From Polyangium mundeleinium (GTDB taxonomy: Bacteria > Myxococcota_A > Polyangia > Polyangiales > Polyangiaceae): a DNA stretch of 64,000 bases. The notes under the pieces were generated by a model, which saw nothing but the letters and a program-made list of their open reading frames with translations, did not search any database and was not told the DNA's origin. Location: assembly GCF_028369105.1 (NCBI RefSeq), contig NZ_JAQNDO010000001.1:8092501-8156500 (forward strand), written 5' to 3'. The position numbers and the translations under genes were made by a program. Positions 14,275-23,909 of the stretch are shown here, in pieces; position 1 is the first letter of the stretch, and each line of letters opens with the position of its first letter.

Positions 14275-16712
14275 GCGACGCCAACCGAGCCCCGGAGGCG
14301 GACACGGAGACGGAAGTCACGCGAGCACGACGGTACGATCGCCGTCCCCGAGCGGGATCCCCTGAACCCCGCTCCCGCCTCCGCTTCCGCCCCCGCTTCC
14401 GCTTCCGCTCCCGCTCCCGCTCCCGCTTCCGCCCCCGCTCCCGCCTCCGCCTCCGCTCCCGCCTCCACCGGATCCTCCGCGAGCTCCGGCACCAGAAACA
14501 GCCCTGAAAGCGGCGGCAACGTCAGCACGATCGACTGCTCGAACCCGTGCGAAGGCACGTCCTCGCAGTCCACGCTCCCCAGGTTCCCCATCCCGCTTCC
14601 CCCGTACACCGGCGCGTCCGTGTTCAGCACCTCGAGGTACCGGCACCGCCGCGGCACCCCGACCCGATACCCATACCGCGGCAACGGCGTGAAATTGCCG
14701 ACGAACACCACGAAGATCCCCTTCTCGATCCGCTTCGGGCAGGGCTCCTCCGAGCCGTCCGGTTGCCGCGGGAATCGCACGAACGAGGCCACGCTCTGGC
14801 TCGCGTCGTTCGCGTCGATCCACGTGAACCCCGCCGGGCTCTCGTCGAGCTCCCAGAGCGCCTCGTACTTGCGGTACACGCCATTCAGATCCCGCAAGAG
14901 CTTCGACAACCCCGCGTGATCCTGCTCGGAGACGAGCTCCCAGTCGAGCGCGCGGTCGTGGTTCCACTCCCGCCATTGCCCGAACTCGCCTCCCATGAAG
15001 ACGAGCTTTTTCCCCGGGTGCGCCCACATCATCGCGTAGAGCGCCCGCAGGTTCGCGTGTTGCTTCCAGCGATCGCCCGGCATCTTCGAGAGCAGCGCGC
15101 GCTTCAAATGCACGACCTCGTCGTGCGAGAGCGGAAGGAGGAACCGCTCCGAGAACGCGTACATCAGGCCAAACGTGATCTTCCTGTGGTGGAAGGCGCG
15201 GAAGATCGGGTCGAGCGCGAAGTAATCGAGCGTGTCGTGCATCCACCCCATGTTCCACTTGAAATCAAAGCCGAGGCCCCCCGCGGACGTCGGGCGCGTG
15301 ACGCCCGGCCACGTCGTCGACTCCTCCGCGCAGAGCACCGCCCCCGGGAAATCTTTGTGCACGGCGTCCGAGAGCTCGCGCAAGAACCGCACGGCGTCGA
15401 GGTTCTCCCGGCCGCCGAACTCGTTCGGCTCCCACTCGGTCGGAAGCATCGCGGCGTAATCGAGGTAGAGCATCGAGGCGACCGCGTCGACGCGCAGCCC
15501 GTCGACGTGGAATTCGTCGAGCCAGTAGAGCGCGCTCGCGATCAGGAAGTTGCGCACCTCTTTTTTGCCGTAATCGAAGACGAACGTCCGCCACTCGCGG
15601 TGCTCGCCTCGCCGCGGGTCCGCGTGCTCGTAGAGCGGCTCGCCGTCGAAACGGCCGAGCGCAAACGCATCCTTGGGGAAATGCGCGGGTGGCCAGTCGA
15701 GCAAGACGCCGAGCCCGCGCGCGTGGCAGCGGTCGATGAAGTAGCGCAGATCGTCCGGATCACCGAAGCGCGAGGTCGCCGCGAAATACCCCGTCACCTG
15801 GTAGCCCCACGAGCCGTCGAACGGATGCTCCATCACGGGCAAGAGCTCCACGTGCGTGAAGCCGAGCGAAACCACGTACTCGACGAGCTCGTCCGCGAGC
15901 TCGCGGTACGAGAGCCACGCCCCGGGCCCGTCCGCCTTCCCGGGCGCGGGCTTGCGCCGCCACGAGCCGAGGTGGACCTCGTAAATGCTCATCGGCCGCA
16001 CGTGCGGATCCGCCTCGCGCCGCGCCGCGAGCCAGTCGCCGTCGGTGAACACGAACGACCGCTGCGTGACCCTCGACGCGTGGCTCGGCCGGAGCTCCCC
16101 CGCGAACGCCACGGGATCACTCTTCATCAACACGAGCCCGCTCGCTGTCTTGATCTCGTACTTGTACGTCGCTCCCGCGCGCACGTCGGGCACGAAGATC
16201 TCCCATACGCCGGCCTGCGTGCGCCGCATCGCGTGGCGCTTGCCGTCCCAGCGATTGAACTCCCCGACGACGCTCACCCGACGCGCCGAAGGCGCCCACA
16301 CGGCGAACGCCGTCCCCGCAACGCCGAGCACCTCCCCCACGTGCGCCCCGAGCCGCCGGGGCCAGTCGCGCGCGGCCCCCTCCCCGGCCGGATCAAACGC
16401 GCCCTCCACGAGCGACGCCGGAAAGGCATACGCGTCCCGCCCGACGGTCGTCCCGCGCGACGAGCGCACCTCGAGCCGGTACGGGAACGGTCCCTCGACA
16501 CCCTCGAACACGGCCTGGAAGATGCCGCCCGGGTGCACGCGCGCCATCGCGCGGGGCATCAAGCGCGGATCGTCGGGACGCACGACGATCGCGAGCGCCT
16601 CCGGCCGGAACGCCCGCACGACGAGACGCCCGTCCTCGCGATGGGGCCCGAGCGATCGGTGCGGATCGGTAGAATCCGCCGCCGCGATGCGATCGAAATC
16701 GGTCACGCTCAT
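14019..16712 (-). CDS. glgB: 1,4-alpha-glucan branching enzyme GlgB with unusual C-terminal extension
   Basis: An 897-aa frame from ATG 16712. GlgB makes alpha-1,6 branches in glycogen. The N-terminal CBM48-like modules ('FAVWAPSARRVSVVGEFNRW') precede the GH13 barrel: 'MSIYEVHLGSWRR', 'HVELLPVMEHPFDGSWGYQ' region, 'FHVDGLRVDAVASMLY' (catalytic Asp), 'LCAEESTTWPGV' (catalytic Glu) and 'LPLSHDEVVH' (transition-state Asp). The normal enzyme would end near residue 740 ('LSGLFLVPEL'). Instead the frame continues through an Ala/Glu/Gly hexanucleotide repeat and 110 residues that are antisense to the lipoprotein gene, so the tail may be an accident of a lost stop. It is 4 bp downstream of the CheB/CheR-kinase gene and probably cotranscribed. 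Confidence 0.93.
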   Translation of the reverse strand: MSVTDFDRIAAADSTDPHRSLGPHREDGRLVVRAFRPEALAIVVRPDDPRLMPRAMARVHPGGIFQAVFEGVEGPFPYRLEVRSSRGTTVGRDAYAFPASLVEGAFDPAGEGAARDWPRRLGAHVGEVLGVAGTAFAVWAPSARRVSVVGEFNRWDGKRHAMRRTQAGVWEIFVPDVRAGATYKYEIKTASGLVLMKSDPVAFAGELRPSHASRVTQRSFVFTDGDWLAARREADPHVRPMSIYEVHLGSWRRKPAPGKADGPGAWLSYRELADELVEYVVSLGFTHVELLPVMEHPFDGSWGYQVTGYFAATSRFGDPDDLRYFIDRCHARGLGVLLDWPPAHFPKDAFALGRFDGEPLYEHADPRRGEHREWRTFVFDYGKKEVRNFLIASALYWLDEFHVDGLRVDAVASMLYLDYAAMLPTEWEPNEFGGRENLDAVRFLRELSDAVHKDFPGAVLCAEESTTWPGVTRPTSAGGLGFDFKWNMGWMHDTLDYFALDPIFRAFHHRKITFGLMYAFSERFLLPLSHDEVVHLKRALLSKMPGDRWKQHANLRALYAMMWAHPGKKLVFMGGEFGQWREWNHDRALDWELVSEQDHAGLSKLLRDLNGVYRKYEALWELDESPAGFTWIDANDASQSVASFVRFPRQPDGSEEPCPKRIEKGIFVVFVGNFTPLPRYGYRVGVPRRCRYLEVLNTDAPVYGGSGMGNLGSVDCEDVPSHGFEQSIVLTLPPLSGLFLVPELAEDPVEAGAEAEAGAGAEAGAGAGAEAEAGAEAEAGAGFRGSRSGTAIVPSCSRDFRLRVRLRGSVGVAQPPSGDEQSQALAAGKSTQQAHSPLSQLHSHWSSGDVGPPGAGGIPQQSRVCPATQTSSPMQAPHGSASHVCTPHEGADCAPDL
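14369..14468. repeat. Hexanucleotide-type simple repeat in the 3' end of glgB
   Basis: About 16 copies of a degenerate 6-bp unit (GCTTCC/GCTCCC/GCCTCC) that reads as Ala-Glu/Ala-Gly pairs in the glgB frame. Its length is a multiple of three throughout, so the frame passes through it. Confidence 0.85.
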
Positions 16713-16716
16713 GGAT

Positions 16717-19700
16717 TCACCGACGCCCGGACCGCTGCGCGACGAGCCGCCGGATGGACTGGAGGTTCAAGGGCTTGACCTCGTGCGCGTCGAAGCCCGC
16801 CACCTGCGAGAGCCGCCGATCCTCGTCTTGCCCGTATCCCGTCATCGCCACGATCAGCGTACCCGTGAGCCCTCGTTCGCGCATCACCCGGCACGCTTCG
16901 TACCCGTTTTGCCCGGGCAAGCCAATATCGAGCAGCACCACCTCCGGCTGCTCGCGCAAGGCGATCTCCACCGCCGCGACCCCGTCGTGCGCCTTCAGCA
17001 CCTCGTGGCCGTCGAACTCGAGCAGCATCGCCATGCTCTCGGCCGCGTCCACGTTGTCGTCCACGACGAGCACCCGCGCGCCCAGCGTCGCCTGCTCGGG
17101 CAGGATCGCCCCCTCCACGACGTCCGCCGGGAGCTCGTCGGGCAGGGTCAACAGCCGCACCACGAACTCGCTCCCCGTTCCCCGCCCCTCGCTGTAGGCC
17201 CGCACGGTGCCGCCGTGCATGTGGACCAGGGTGCGGACCAGGGAGAGCCCAATGCCGAGCCCGCCCTCCGACCGATCGAGGTTCCGATCCACCTGGTAAA
17301 ACAGGTCGAACAGGTGCGGGAGCGCCGCCGGATCGATGCCGCGGCCCGTGTCGCGCACCCGGATGAGAAGCCATTTCGGATCCCCCGGATCCCGCTCCAC
17401 GACCAGGCGGATCGTCCCCCCCTCGTCCGTGTACTTGGCCGCATTGTTGAGCAGGTTGCCCACCACCTGGCCGAGCCGGGTCAGATCACCGTCCACGCGC
17501 ACCGTCGAGAGCGGCAGGATCACCTGCAGATCGTGATGCCGGGCCGCGAGGATCGGCCCGCTCGTGTCGAGCGCCTGCCGCACCACCTCCGCCACGTCGA
17601 TCGGCTGCTTCTGGAGCTGGACCTTGCCGAGCGTGATGCGCGAGACGTCGAGCAGATCGTCGACGAGCCGGACCATGTGCGCCACCTGCCGCTCGATCAT
17701 CTCGCGCGCGCTCTGCAGCGGGGGCTCCTGCAGCCCGAGCCGCTTCAGGATCTCCACCGCGTTCAAGATGGGCGCGAGGGGGTTGCGGAGCTCGTGGGCC
17801 AGCGTGGCGAGGAACTCGTCCTTGCGCCGGTCCGCCTCGCGCAGGGCCTCCTCGGCCCGCTTGCGATCGGTGATGTCCACGCCCGAGGGGATGAGGTGGG
17901 TCACGCGGCCGTCGGCGTCGCGCATCGGCGCGATCATGAAATCGATGTGGATCCGCCCGTCCCCCGCGACCCGCACGAGGGCGTCGTACCGCAGGGTCTC
18001 GCCGGCCGCGGCGCGCCTCGTCGCGTCCTTGAGCCGCTCGACCTCGACCTCGTCGTGCGCCCACCACCAGCACTCCCAGAACTTGCGCCCGACGACCTCC
18101 TCCCGTGACACGCCGCCTACGCTCATCGCGGCCTCGTTCACCTCCTGCAGCGTGCCGTCGAGGTCGAGCACCGCGACGAACCCCAGCATGTTGTCGATGG
18201 TCCTCCGCAGCCGCTGCTCGCTCTCGCGCACGGCCGCCTCGGCCCGGTTGCGCGCCGTCACGTCGGTGAACGTCACGACCACGCCGTCGGCCTCGCCGCC
18301 CTGGTTGCGGTACGGCAGCACGCGCCGGAGGAACGTCGCGCCGCTCGTCGCCTCGATCTCGTCCTCGATCGGCCCCTCCGCGCGCCGCACCTCCTCGGCC
18401 CTGGGCAAGGGCGGCATCTCCTTCATGCGGTGCGTGAAGTGCGCGAGCGGCCGCCCCACGTCGCCGGGCGTCACGTTGTAGATGTCCGCGATCGCGGGGG
18501 TGATGCGCTGGACGCGCTCGTCGTCGTCGAGGAAGAGCGTCGCGATCCGCGTGCTCGTGAGCAGGTTCTCGAGGTCGGTGTGGGCCCGCGTGAGGGCCTC
18601 GTTCGCGTGCTGCACCTCCTCCTTCGAGGTCTCGAGCTCCTCGTTCGCCGACTGGAGCTCCTCGTTCATCGAGAGCAGCTCCTCGTTGCTCGATTTGAGC
18701 TCCTCGTTGGCGACCTCGAGCTCCTGGACCGTCTTTTCGAGGTCCGCGCGGGTCGTCGTCAGCTCCTGCTCGAGCTGCTCCAGAAGGACGGCGGCGTCCT
18801 CGGCGGCCTTCGTCTTCGCCTCCTCCCGCGTGACGGGCAGGCCGACGTCCTGGAAGACCACGAGGAACAGGCCCGACTGCTCGCCCATCTGCGGCATCGG
18901 CTGCACGGTGAGCATCACGCGCTGCGTGCCGCTCGGGGTCCGCACCGAGAGCCCCTCGTGCACCACCTTTCGCCGCTCCTTGGTCGCGAGCGCGAGCGAC
19001 GCCCGCAGGCCCACGGAGAGCCCCTCGCGGACGAGCCGCACGAGGTTGTTCTGGAACGCGCCGGCCGAGATCGTCAGGTATTTTTCGAGGTTCCCCGAGG
19101 CCGAGACGATCTGCCCCTCTTCGTCGACGACGACCGATTTCGGCGCGAACTCGTCGAGGACGATCCGCTGCATGAGCAGGTAGATGTCGGTCTCGCCGGC
19201 GGACGGCACGTTCGGCGGCCGGACCGTGGCCGGCGGCCCGTCGCGCCCGGGCAGGAGCCCCGGGACGTGCACGGCGGTCGGCAATCGCTGCGAGATCCGG
19301 TAGCGCGCGTCGATCGGCCGGAAGAGCTCGCGGTGCGCCGAGAGGCTCTCCGAAGGCCCGAGGAAGAGATACCCGCCGGGCCGGAGCGCATAATGGAAGA
19401 GCGGGATGAGCTTCTTCTGGAGGTGCGGGCCGAGATAGATGAGCAGGTTGCGGCAGGAGATCAGATCGAGCTTCGAGAACGGCGGATCGTTGATCAGGTT
19501 GTGGACCGAAAAGAGGACGAGCTCCCGGATCTCCTTGGTGATGTGGTAATGCTGCGCTTTGCGGACGAAAAAGCGCCGCAGCCGCTCGGGCGGCACCTCA
19601 TCGACGATGCCGAGCGGATACGCGCCGAGCCGCGCCGTGGCGAGGGCCTGCTCGTCGATGTCCGTGGCGAAGATCTGGACCGCGGGCGCGGCGGGCACGG

Positions 19701-20721
19701 TGCCCTGCGCCTCGCGCACGAGCATGGCGATCGTGTACGCCTCTTCGCCCGTCGCGCAGCCGGGGACCCAGATGCGCAAGGCTTGATCGGGCGAACGATC
19801 CCGGACGAGCCGGGCGAGGACCTCCTTGGCGAGGACCTCGAACGCCTCCGGATCCCGGAAAAACGCGGTGACCCCGATCAAGAGGTCCTTGAAGAGCTCG
19901 TCGACCTCGGCCCGATCGGCCCGGAGCCGCTGCAGGTATCCGTGGGCCGAGTCGATCCGGAGCACCTGGAGCCGGCGGAGCGTGCGTCGGAGGAGAGTGC
20001 TCGTCTTGTAATGCTTGAAATTGTGCCCGCTGCCCTGGAGGAGGATCTCGCAGATCGCGGGCAGCGCGTCGGCGATGTCCTGCCGGAGCGTGTCCTCGTC
20101 GACCGAGGTCTTCTTCCGGTGCGCGGCGTAGGCCACGAGCTCGACCGCGAGCTCGTCGGGCGGGAGCACGCAATCGACGACGCCGGTCATCAGCGCGCTT
20201 TGCGGCATGCTGTCGTGGCGCGCGCTGGCCGGGTCCTGCACCATCGTGAAGCCGCCGCCCTCGCCCACGGCCCGGAGCCCGAGCGCCCCGTCGCTGCCGT
20301 CGCCCGAGAGGATGACGGCGACCGCGGTTTCGCCGCACGCGCGGGCGAGCCCGTGGAGGAGGTGATCGATCGGCGCGTGCCGCTCCGCGGGGCTCTCGGC
20401 GGGCACGACGTGCAGGAGGTCCTCGCGCAGGGTCACGAGGGAGCGGCTCGGCACGGCGTAGACGTGATCGGGCTCGAGCGTCATGCCGTCTTCGGCCTCG
20501 ACGACGGGCAGGGTCGTGGCCTTGGCCAAAAGCTCGGAGAGCAGACCGCCGGCGGACGGTTTGACGTGAAGCAGGACGATGATCACGAGCCCCGCGCCCT
20601 CGGGAATGCCGCGCAAGAACTCCTGCACGGCCGCGAGCCCGCCCGCAGAGGCCCCCACGCCGACGACCAGGGGGTAGCCAGGCGGGGACGAATCGCGTGG
20701 GTCGGGGGCGGAGCGCGTCAT
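16717..20721 (-). CDS. CheB-CheR-PAS-histidine kinase-receiver fusion
   Basis: A 1334-aa signalling protein. The order is: CheB methylesterase (residues 18-200; 'VGVGASAGGLAAVQEF' with Ser25, 'LLHVKP' and 'LSGDGSDGA'); CheR methyltransferase (about 215-480; 'VTAFFRDPEAFE', 'VPGCATGEEAYTIAML', 'CRNLLIYLG'); a PAS-like region (about 530-630); a long coiled coil of Glu/Leu repeats (about 640-740); two further PAS segments; HisKA with 'ATLAHELRNPLAPILN' (His about 977); HATPase ('LLNNAAKYTDEGG', 'GRGIDPAAL', 'GGLGIGLSLVRTLV'); and a C-terminal receiver ('VLVVDDNVDAAE', Asp about 1264 in 'VVLLDIGLPG'). Such fusions sense unknown cues without chemoreceptors. Its stop is 4 bp before glgB. Confidence 0.93.
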   Translation of the reverse strand: MTRSAPDPRDSSPPGYPLVVGVGASAGGLAAVQEFLRGIPEGAGLVIIVLLHVKPSAGGLLSELLAKATTLPVVEAEDGMTLEPDHVYAVPSRSLVTLREDLLHVVPAESPAERHAPIDHLLHGLARACGETAVAVILSGDGSDGALGLRAVGEGGGFTMVQDPASARHDSMPQSALMTGVVDCVLPPDELAVELVAYAAHRKKTSVDEDTLRQDIADALPAICEILLQGSGHNFKHYKTSTLLRRTLRRLQVLRIDSAHGYLQRLRADRAEVDELFKDLLIGVTAFFRDPEAFEVLAKEVLARLVRDRSPDQALRIWVPGCATGEEAYTIAMLVREAQGTVPAAPAVQIFATDIDEQALATARLGAYPLGIVDEVPPERLRRFFVRKAQHYHITKEIRELVLFSVHNLINDPPFSKLDLISCRNLLIYLGPHLQKKLIPLFHYALRPGGYLFLGPSESLSAHRELFRPIDARYRISQRLPTAVHVPGLLPGRDGPPATVRPPNVPSAGETDIYLLMQRIVLDEFAPKSVVVDEEGQIVSASGNLEKYLTISAGAFQNNLVRLVREGLSVGLRASLALATKERRKVVHEGLSVRTPSGTQRVMLTVQPMPQMGEQSGLFLVVFQDVGLPVTREEAKTKAAEDAAVLLEQLEQELTTTRADLEKTVQELEVANEELKSSNEELLSMNEELQSANEELETSKEEVQHANEALTRAHTDLENLLTSTRIATLFLDDDERVQRITPAIADIYNVTPGDVGRPLAHFTHRMKEMPPLPRAEEVRRAEGPIEDEIEATSGATFLRRVLPYRNQGGEADGVVVTFTDVTARNRAEAAVRESEQRLRRTIDNMLGFVAVLDLDGTLQEVNEAAMSVGGVSREEVVGRKFWECWWWAHDEVEVERLKDATRRAAAGETLRYDALVRVAGDGRIHIDFMIAPMRDADGRVTHLIPSGVDITDRKRAEEALREADRRKDEFLATLAHELRNPLAPILNAVEILKRLGLQEPPLQSAREMIERQVAHMVRLVDDLLDVSRITLGKVQLQKQPIDVAEVVRQALDTSGPILAARHHDLQVILPLSTVRVDGDLTRLGQVVGNLLNNAAKYTDEGGTIRLVVERDPGDPKWLLIRVRDTGRGIDPAALPHLFDLFYQVDRNLDRSEGGLGIGLSLVRTLVHMHGGTVRAYSEGRGTGSEFVVRLLTLPDELPADVVEGAILPEQATLGARVLVVDDNVDAAESMAMLLEFDGHEVLKAHDGVAAVEIALREQPEVVLLDIGLPGQNGYEACRVMRERGLTGTLIVAMTGYGQDEDRRLSQVAGFDAHEVKPLNLQSIRRLVAQRSGRR

Positions 20722-20948
20722 GGTGGTGGTTTTGTTATCCCCTGAAATCGCTGCGCGGAAGTGAAAACCGAAATCCAGTGCACCAAACCCAGGGGAGCGG
20801 TGATGGTTGGCCCACGTAAGGTCCGGGCCGGACGTACGATGGGCGGAGGCTCCCTACACGGAAAGCCGGGACGATCCGAGTTCGCCCCAGGCGGTCGTCG
20901 TGCACGATAAAGTGCTGTTTTTTTCGAGCGACGCAGGGAAGGACGGCG
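20722..20948. promoter_or_regulatory. Divergent promoter region between two sensor kinases
   Basis: These 227 bp separate two large signalling genes that read outwards. Both promoters must lie here. I found no clear -35/-10 pair. The plus-strand gene has GGGAAGGAC just before its ATG. Confidence 0.45.
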
Positions 20949-23030
20949 ATGCGGGAGAGACGACCAGGGCGGCCGGGCCCTTGGGGGCACGAGGAGGACG
21001 GCACGGAGATCCACCTCCCGACGCCCAAGGTGCTGATCGTGGACGACACGCCCGCGAACCTGCTCGCCTTCGAGGTCGCGCTCGAACCGCTCGGCTACGA
21101 AATCGTGAAAGCAGCGTCCGGCCGCGACGCCCTGCGATACCTCCTCACGATGGATGTTTCGCTGGTGCTCATGGACGTGCAAATGCCGGACATGAACGGC
21201 ATCGAGACCGTCAAGCTCATCAAGCAGAGCCGGCGCCACCGGTACATCCCGATTCTCTTCATCACGGCCGTTCATCGCAGCATGTCCTTCATCCTCGAAG
21301 GGTACGAGACCGGCGCCGTCGATTACGTGTTGAAGCCTTGCCAGCCGAGCATCCTCCGGTCGAAGGTGACGGTGCTCGTCGAGCTCTTCCGGCAGAAGGA
21401 AATCGTCAAGCGGCAGGCCGCGCTCCTCCGCGCGCGCGAGCGGGAGGCGATGGAGCGGCGGTGCGAGCTGCGCTATCAAGGCGTCATCGAGGCGATGCCC
21501 ATCTGCGTGTGGACCACGAACGGCAAGGGGCATTTTCATTATGCAAACGACGCCTGGTCCCGGTACGCAGGGCTCGGCGGCCCGCGGGACGTGGGGCGGG
21601 GGCTGCTCGAAGCGCTCCACCCGGACGATCGGGGCCACGTGACCGAGGTGTGGCGGAAGGCGCTCGGGCGGCGGCTCGGGGTGACGGTGCAGGCGCGGCT
21701 GCGGCGGTCGGACGGGGCCTATCGCTGGCACATCGCCCGCGCGGTGCCGCAGCGGGACGAGGGCCGCGTGACGGGATGGATCCTGACGGCGACCGACATC
21801 GACGAGCAAAAGCGCGCCGAGGAAGCGGCGCACCGGGCGCGAAAGGAGGCCGAGGCCGCGAACTGCGAAATCATGAAAGACGAATTCCTCGCCACGGTCT
21901 CGCACGAGCTCAACACGCCGCTCACGGCGATCGTCGGCTGGTCGAGCCTGCTCCGCACGGGCACGCTCGACGGGCCGATCGCAGCGCGCGGGCTCGCCAC
22001 GATCGCGCGGAGCGCCGAGGCGGAGCGCCGGGTCGTCGAGGACATCCTCGACGCCTCGCGCATCGCGACCGGCCGTCTGCTTTTGCACCTCGCGCCGATC
22101 GACCCGACGGCGATCATCGACGAAGCCATCGACGCCTTGCGCCCGCTCGCACGCGCGAAAGGGATCACCTTCGAATGCGAGATGAAATCGCGCGGCGCGG
22201 TGATGATGGCAGATCCCGATCGGCTGTGGCAGGTGACGTGGAAGCTCGTCTTCAATGCGATCAAGTTCACGCCGTCCGGCGGGCGTGTCGACGTGCGGTT
22301 CGAGCACCTCGGCAAACGATTCTTGCTGACGGTGTCGGACACGGGCGAAGGAATCGCACAGGGACGGCTCCCCCAGGTGTTCGAGTATTTCAGCCAGGAG
22401 GATAACTCGACGAAGCGCAAGCACGGCGGGCTCGGGCTCGGCCTCGCGATCGTGCGCAAGCTCGTGGAGCTGCACGGTGGATCGGTGAGCGCGACGAGCG
22501 CGGGCAAAGGGGCGGGAGCGACGTTCACGGTGTCGCTCCCGTCGCGCAAGGAGCCGGAGGGGGCGGAGGTTCCGGCCGAGGTGCCGCGCGTGACGAATTA
22601 CGAGCGGCGGATCCTGGAGGGGATTCGCGTGCTCCTGGCCCTTCCGGACGCGGAGGCAAAGGAGCTCGTCGCGGACGTGCTGCAACGGCGAGGCGCGACG
22701 GTGTTCTCGGTGGCGTCGGCGGAGGAGGCGGTGGGCTTCGTGGCGGAATCGGCGCCGGACGTGGTGGTGAGCGAGATGGGGATGCCCGGGAGAGACAACG
22801 CGGCGTTCGTGGAACGATTGCGCGCGCGGGATGGCCACGCGCTGCCGGTGATCGCGGTGCTGGAGGTGGGGGAAGCGGATCAGGCGTGGGAGGCGCTCTG
22901 CGCGGGGTTTCGAGGGTACGTCGCGAAGCCGATCCACCCGGCGCATCTCGTGGCGGCGATTGCGAGGATCGGGCGGGGGCGGGGCGAGACGGAGGGCGGG
23001 GCTACGGCTTGCAAGACAATCCGTGGATGA
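20949..23030 (+). CDS. Hybrid sensor: receiver-PAS-histidine kinase-degenerate receiver
   Basis: A 693-aa protein. Receiver 1: 'KVLIVDDTPANLLAFEVALE', phospho-acceptor Asp76 in 'LVLMDVQMPD', Lys in 'VDYVLKPC'. Then a short coiled coil, a PAS domain (about 175-290, ending 'TATDIDEQKRAEEAA'), HisKA 'ATVSHELNTPLTAIVG' (His about 319), and HATPase motifs ('KLVFNAIKFTPSGG', 'DTGEGI', 'HGGLGLGLAIV'). The C-terminal 125 residues fold like a receiver, but the acidic pair is gone ('VRVLLALPDAEAKE') and the acceptor is Glu ('VVVSEMGMPG', about residue 609). This end is therefore a pseudo-receiver. No transmembrane segment is seen, so it is cytoplasmic. It reads divergently from the CheB/CheR kinase. 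Confidence 0.92.
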   Translation: MRERRPGRPGPWGHEEDGTEIHLPTPKVLIVDDTPANLLAFEVALEPLGYEIVKAASGRDALRYLLTMDVSLVLMDVQMPDMNGIETVKLIKQSRRHRYIPILFITAVHRSMSFILEGYETGAVDYVLKPCQPSILRSKVTVLVELFRQKEIVKRQAALLRAREREAMERRCELRYQGVIEAMPICVWTTNGKGHFHYANDAWSRYAGLGGPRDVGRGLLEALHPDDRGHVTEVWRKALGRRLGVTVQARLRRSDGAYRWHIARAVPQRDEGRVTGWILTATDIDEQKRAEEAAHRARKEAEAANCEIMKDEFLATVSHELNTPLTAIVGWSSLLRTGTLDGPIAARGLATIARSAEAERRVVEDILDASRIATGRLLLHLAPIDPTAIIDEAIDALRPLARAKGITFECEMKSRGAVMMADPDRLWQVTWKLVFNAIKFTPSGGRVDVRFEHLGKRFLLTVSDTGEGIAQGRLPQVFEYFSQEDNSTKRKHGGLGLGLAIVRKLVELHGGSVSATSAGKGAGATFTVSLPSRKEPEGAEVPAEVPRVTNYERRILEGIRVLLALPDAEAKELVADVLQRRGATVFSVASAEEAVGFVAESAPDVVVSEMGMPGRDNAAFVERLRARDGHALPVIAVLEVGEADQAWEALCAGFRGYVAKPIHPAHLVAAIARIGRGRGETEGGATACKTIRG

Positions 23031-23240
23031 GCAAAGAGAGGAAGACCAACATCACGCGCATCATCCGAACGCTCGCCGAGATCCGGTCGGAAGGTAGGGA
23101 GGACCGAGCGGGCGGAGGTTCTCCCTGGAGGGCGAGAGGTGTCGGCATCACGCCGGACCCTACCCCGAGGTTCCTTCGAGCACACATGAACGATTCGTAA
23201 TGTTTCGCGTTCGGCCCGTTCTGCTAGTCCTTCAAGCGGC

Positions 23241-23909
23241 ATGAAGGTGCTCATCGTCGAGGACGACACGCGGGTCGCGAAGTTCGTCGCCCGTGTCCTC
23301 ACGGAGGAGGGCTACGTGGCCGACGTCTGCGCGAACGGCGCCGATGCCACGCAGCAAGCCCAGTCAGGGATGTACAATCTCATCCTCCTCGACTGGATGC
23401 TGCCGGACGTCGACGGCCTCTCCGTCTGCCGGACGCTGCGCCGCGCGGGCCTCGCCACGCCCATCCTCATGCTCACCGCGCGTGGCGAGCTGCGTGAGCG
23501 TGTCCTCGGGCTGGAGACAGGCGCAGACGATTACCTGGTCAAGCCCTTCGAGATCGAGGAGCTGCTCGCGCGCATCCGGGCGCTCGTGCGACGCTCGTCG
23601 GCGTTCTCCAAGCTCGCGTGCGGGGACCTGGAGATCGATCGGATGAACCGCCGCGCGCTCCTCCGCGGCGCCGCGCTGGATCTCACGGGCCGCGAGTACA
23701 CGCTCCTCCTGCACCTCGCCCTCCGCGTCGATCGCGTGGCGCCGAAGTCGGAGCTGCTCGCGCACGTATGGGAGATGAAGTTCGACCCCGGGACGAACAT
23801 CGTCGAGGTGCACGTGAGCCGCCTGCGGGACAAGCTCGGCGAGCATGCCTGGATGATCGAGACGGTGCGCGGCGTCGGCTACCGGCTGCGCGCAGAGAGG
23901 GCCCCGTGA
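23241..23909 (+). CDS. OmpR/PhoB-family response regulator
   Basis: A 222-aa two-domain regulator. Receiver (1-118): 'MKVLIVEDDTRVAKFVARVL', acceptor Asp in 'LILLDWMLPD', Thr in 'ILMLTARGE', Lys in 'DDYLVKPFE'. Winged-helix DNA-binding domain (about 128-220): 'LDLTGREYTLLLHLAL', 'NIVEVHVSRLRDKLG', 'ETVRGVGYRL'. It overlaps the downstream histidine kinase gene by 4 nt (GTGA), so the pair is one two-component system. Target genes are unknown. Confidence 0.95.
   Translation: MKVLIVEDDTRVAKFVARVLTEEGYVADVCANGADATQQAQSGMYNLILLDWMLPDVDGLSVCRTLRRAGLATPILMLTARGELRERVLGLETGADDYLVKPFEIEELLARIRALVRRSSAFSKLACGDLEIDRMNRRALLRGAALDLTGREYTLLLHLALRVDRVAPKSELLAHVWEMKFDPGTNIVEVHVSRLRDKLGEHAWMIETVRGVGYRLRAERAP

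Noticed and set aside
14547-16778. 743-aa plus-strand frame over glgB
   Set aside because: His/Arg/Pro-rich antisense shadow of the branching enzyme.
18430-23000. Two long antisense frames over the sensor kinases (about 770 and 740 aa)
   Set aside because: Arg/Glu/His-rich, no motifs; both are antisense to kinases with intact catalytic residues.
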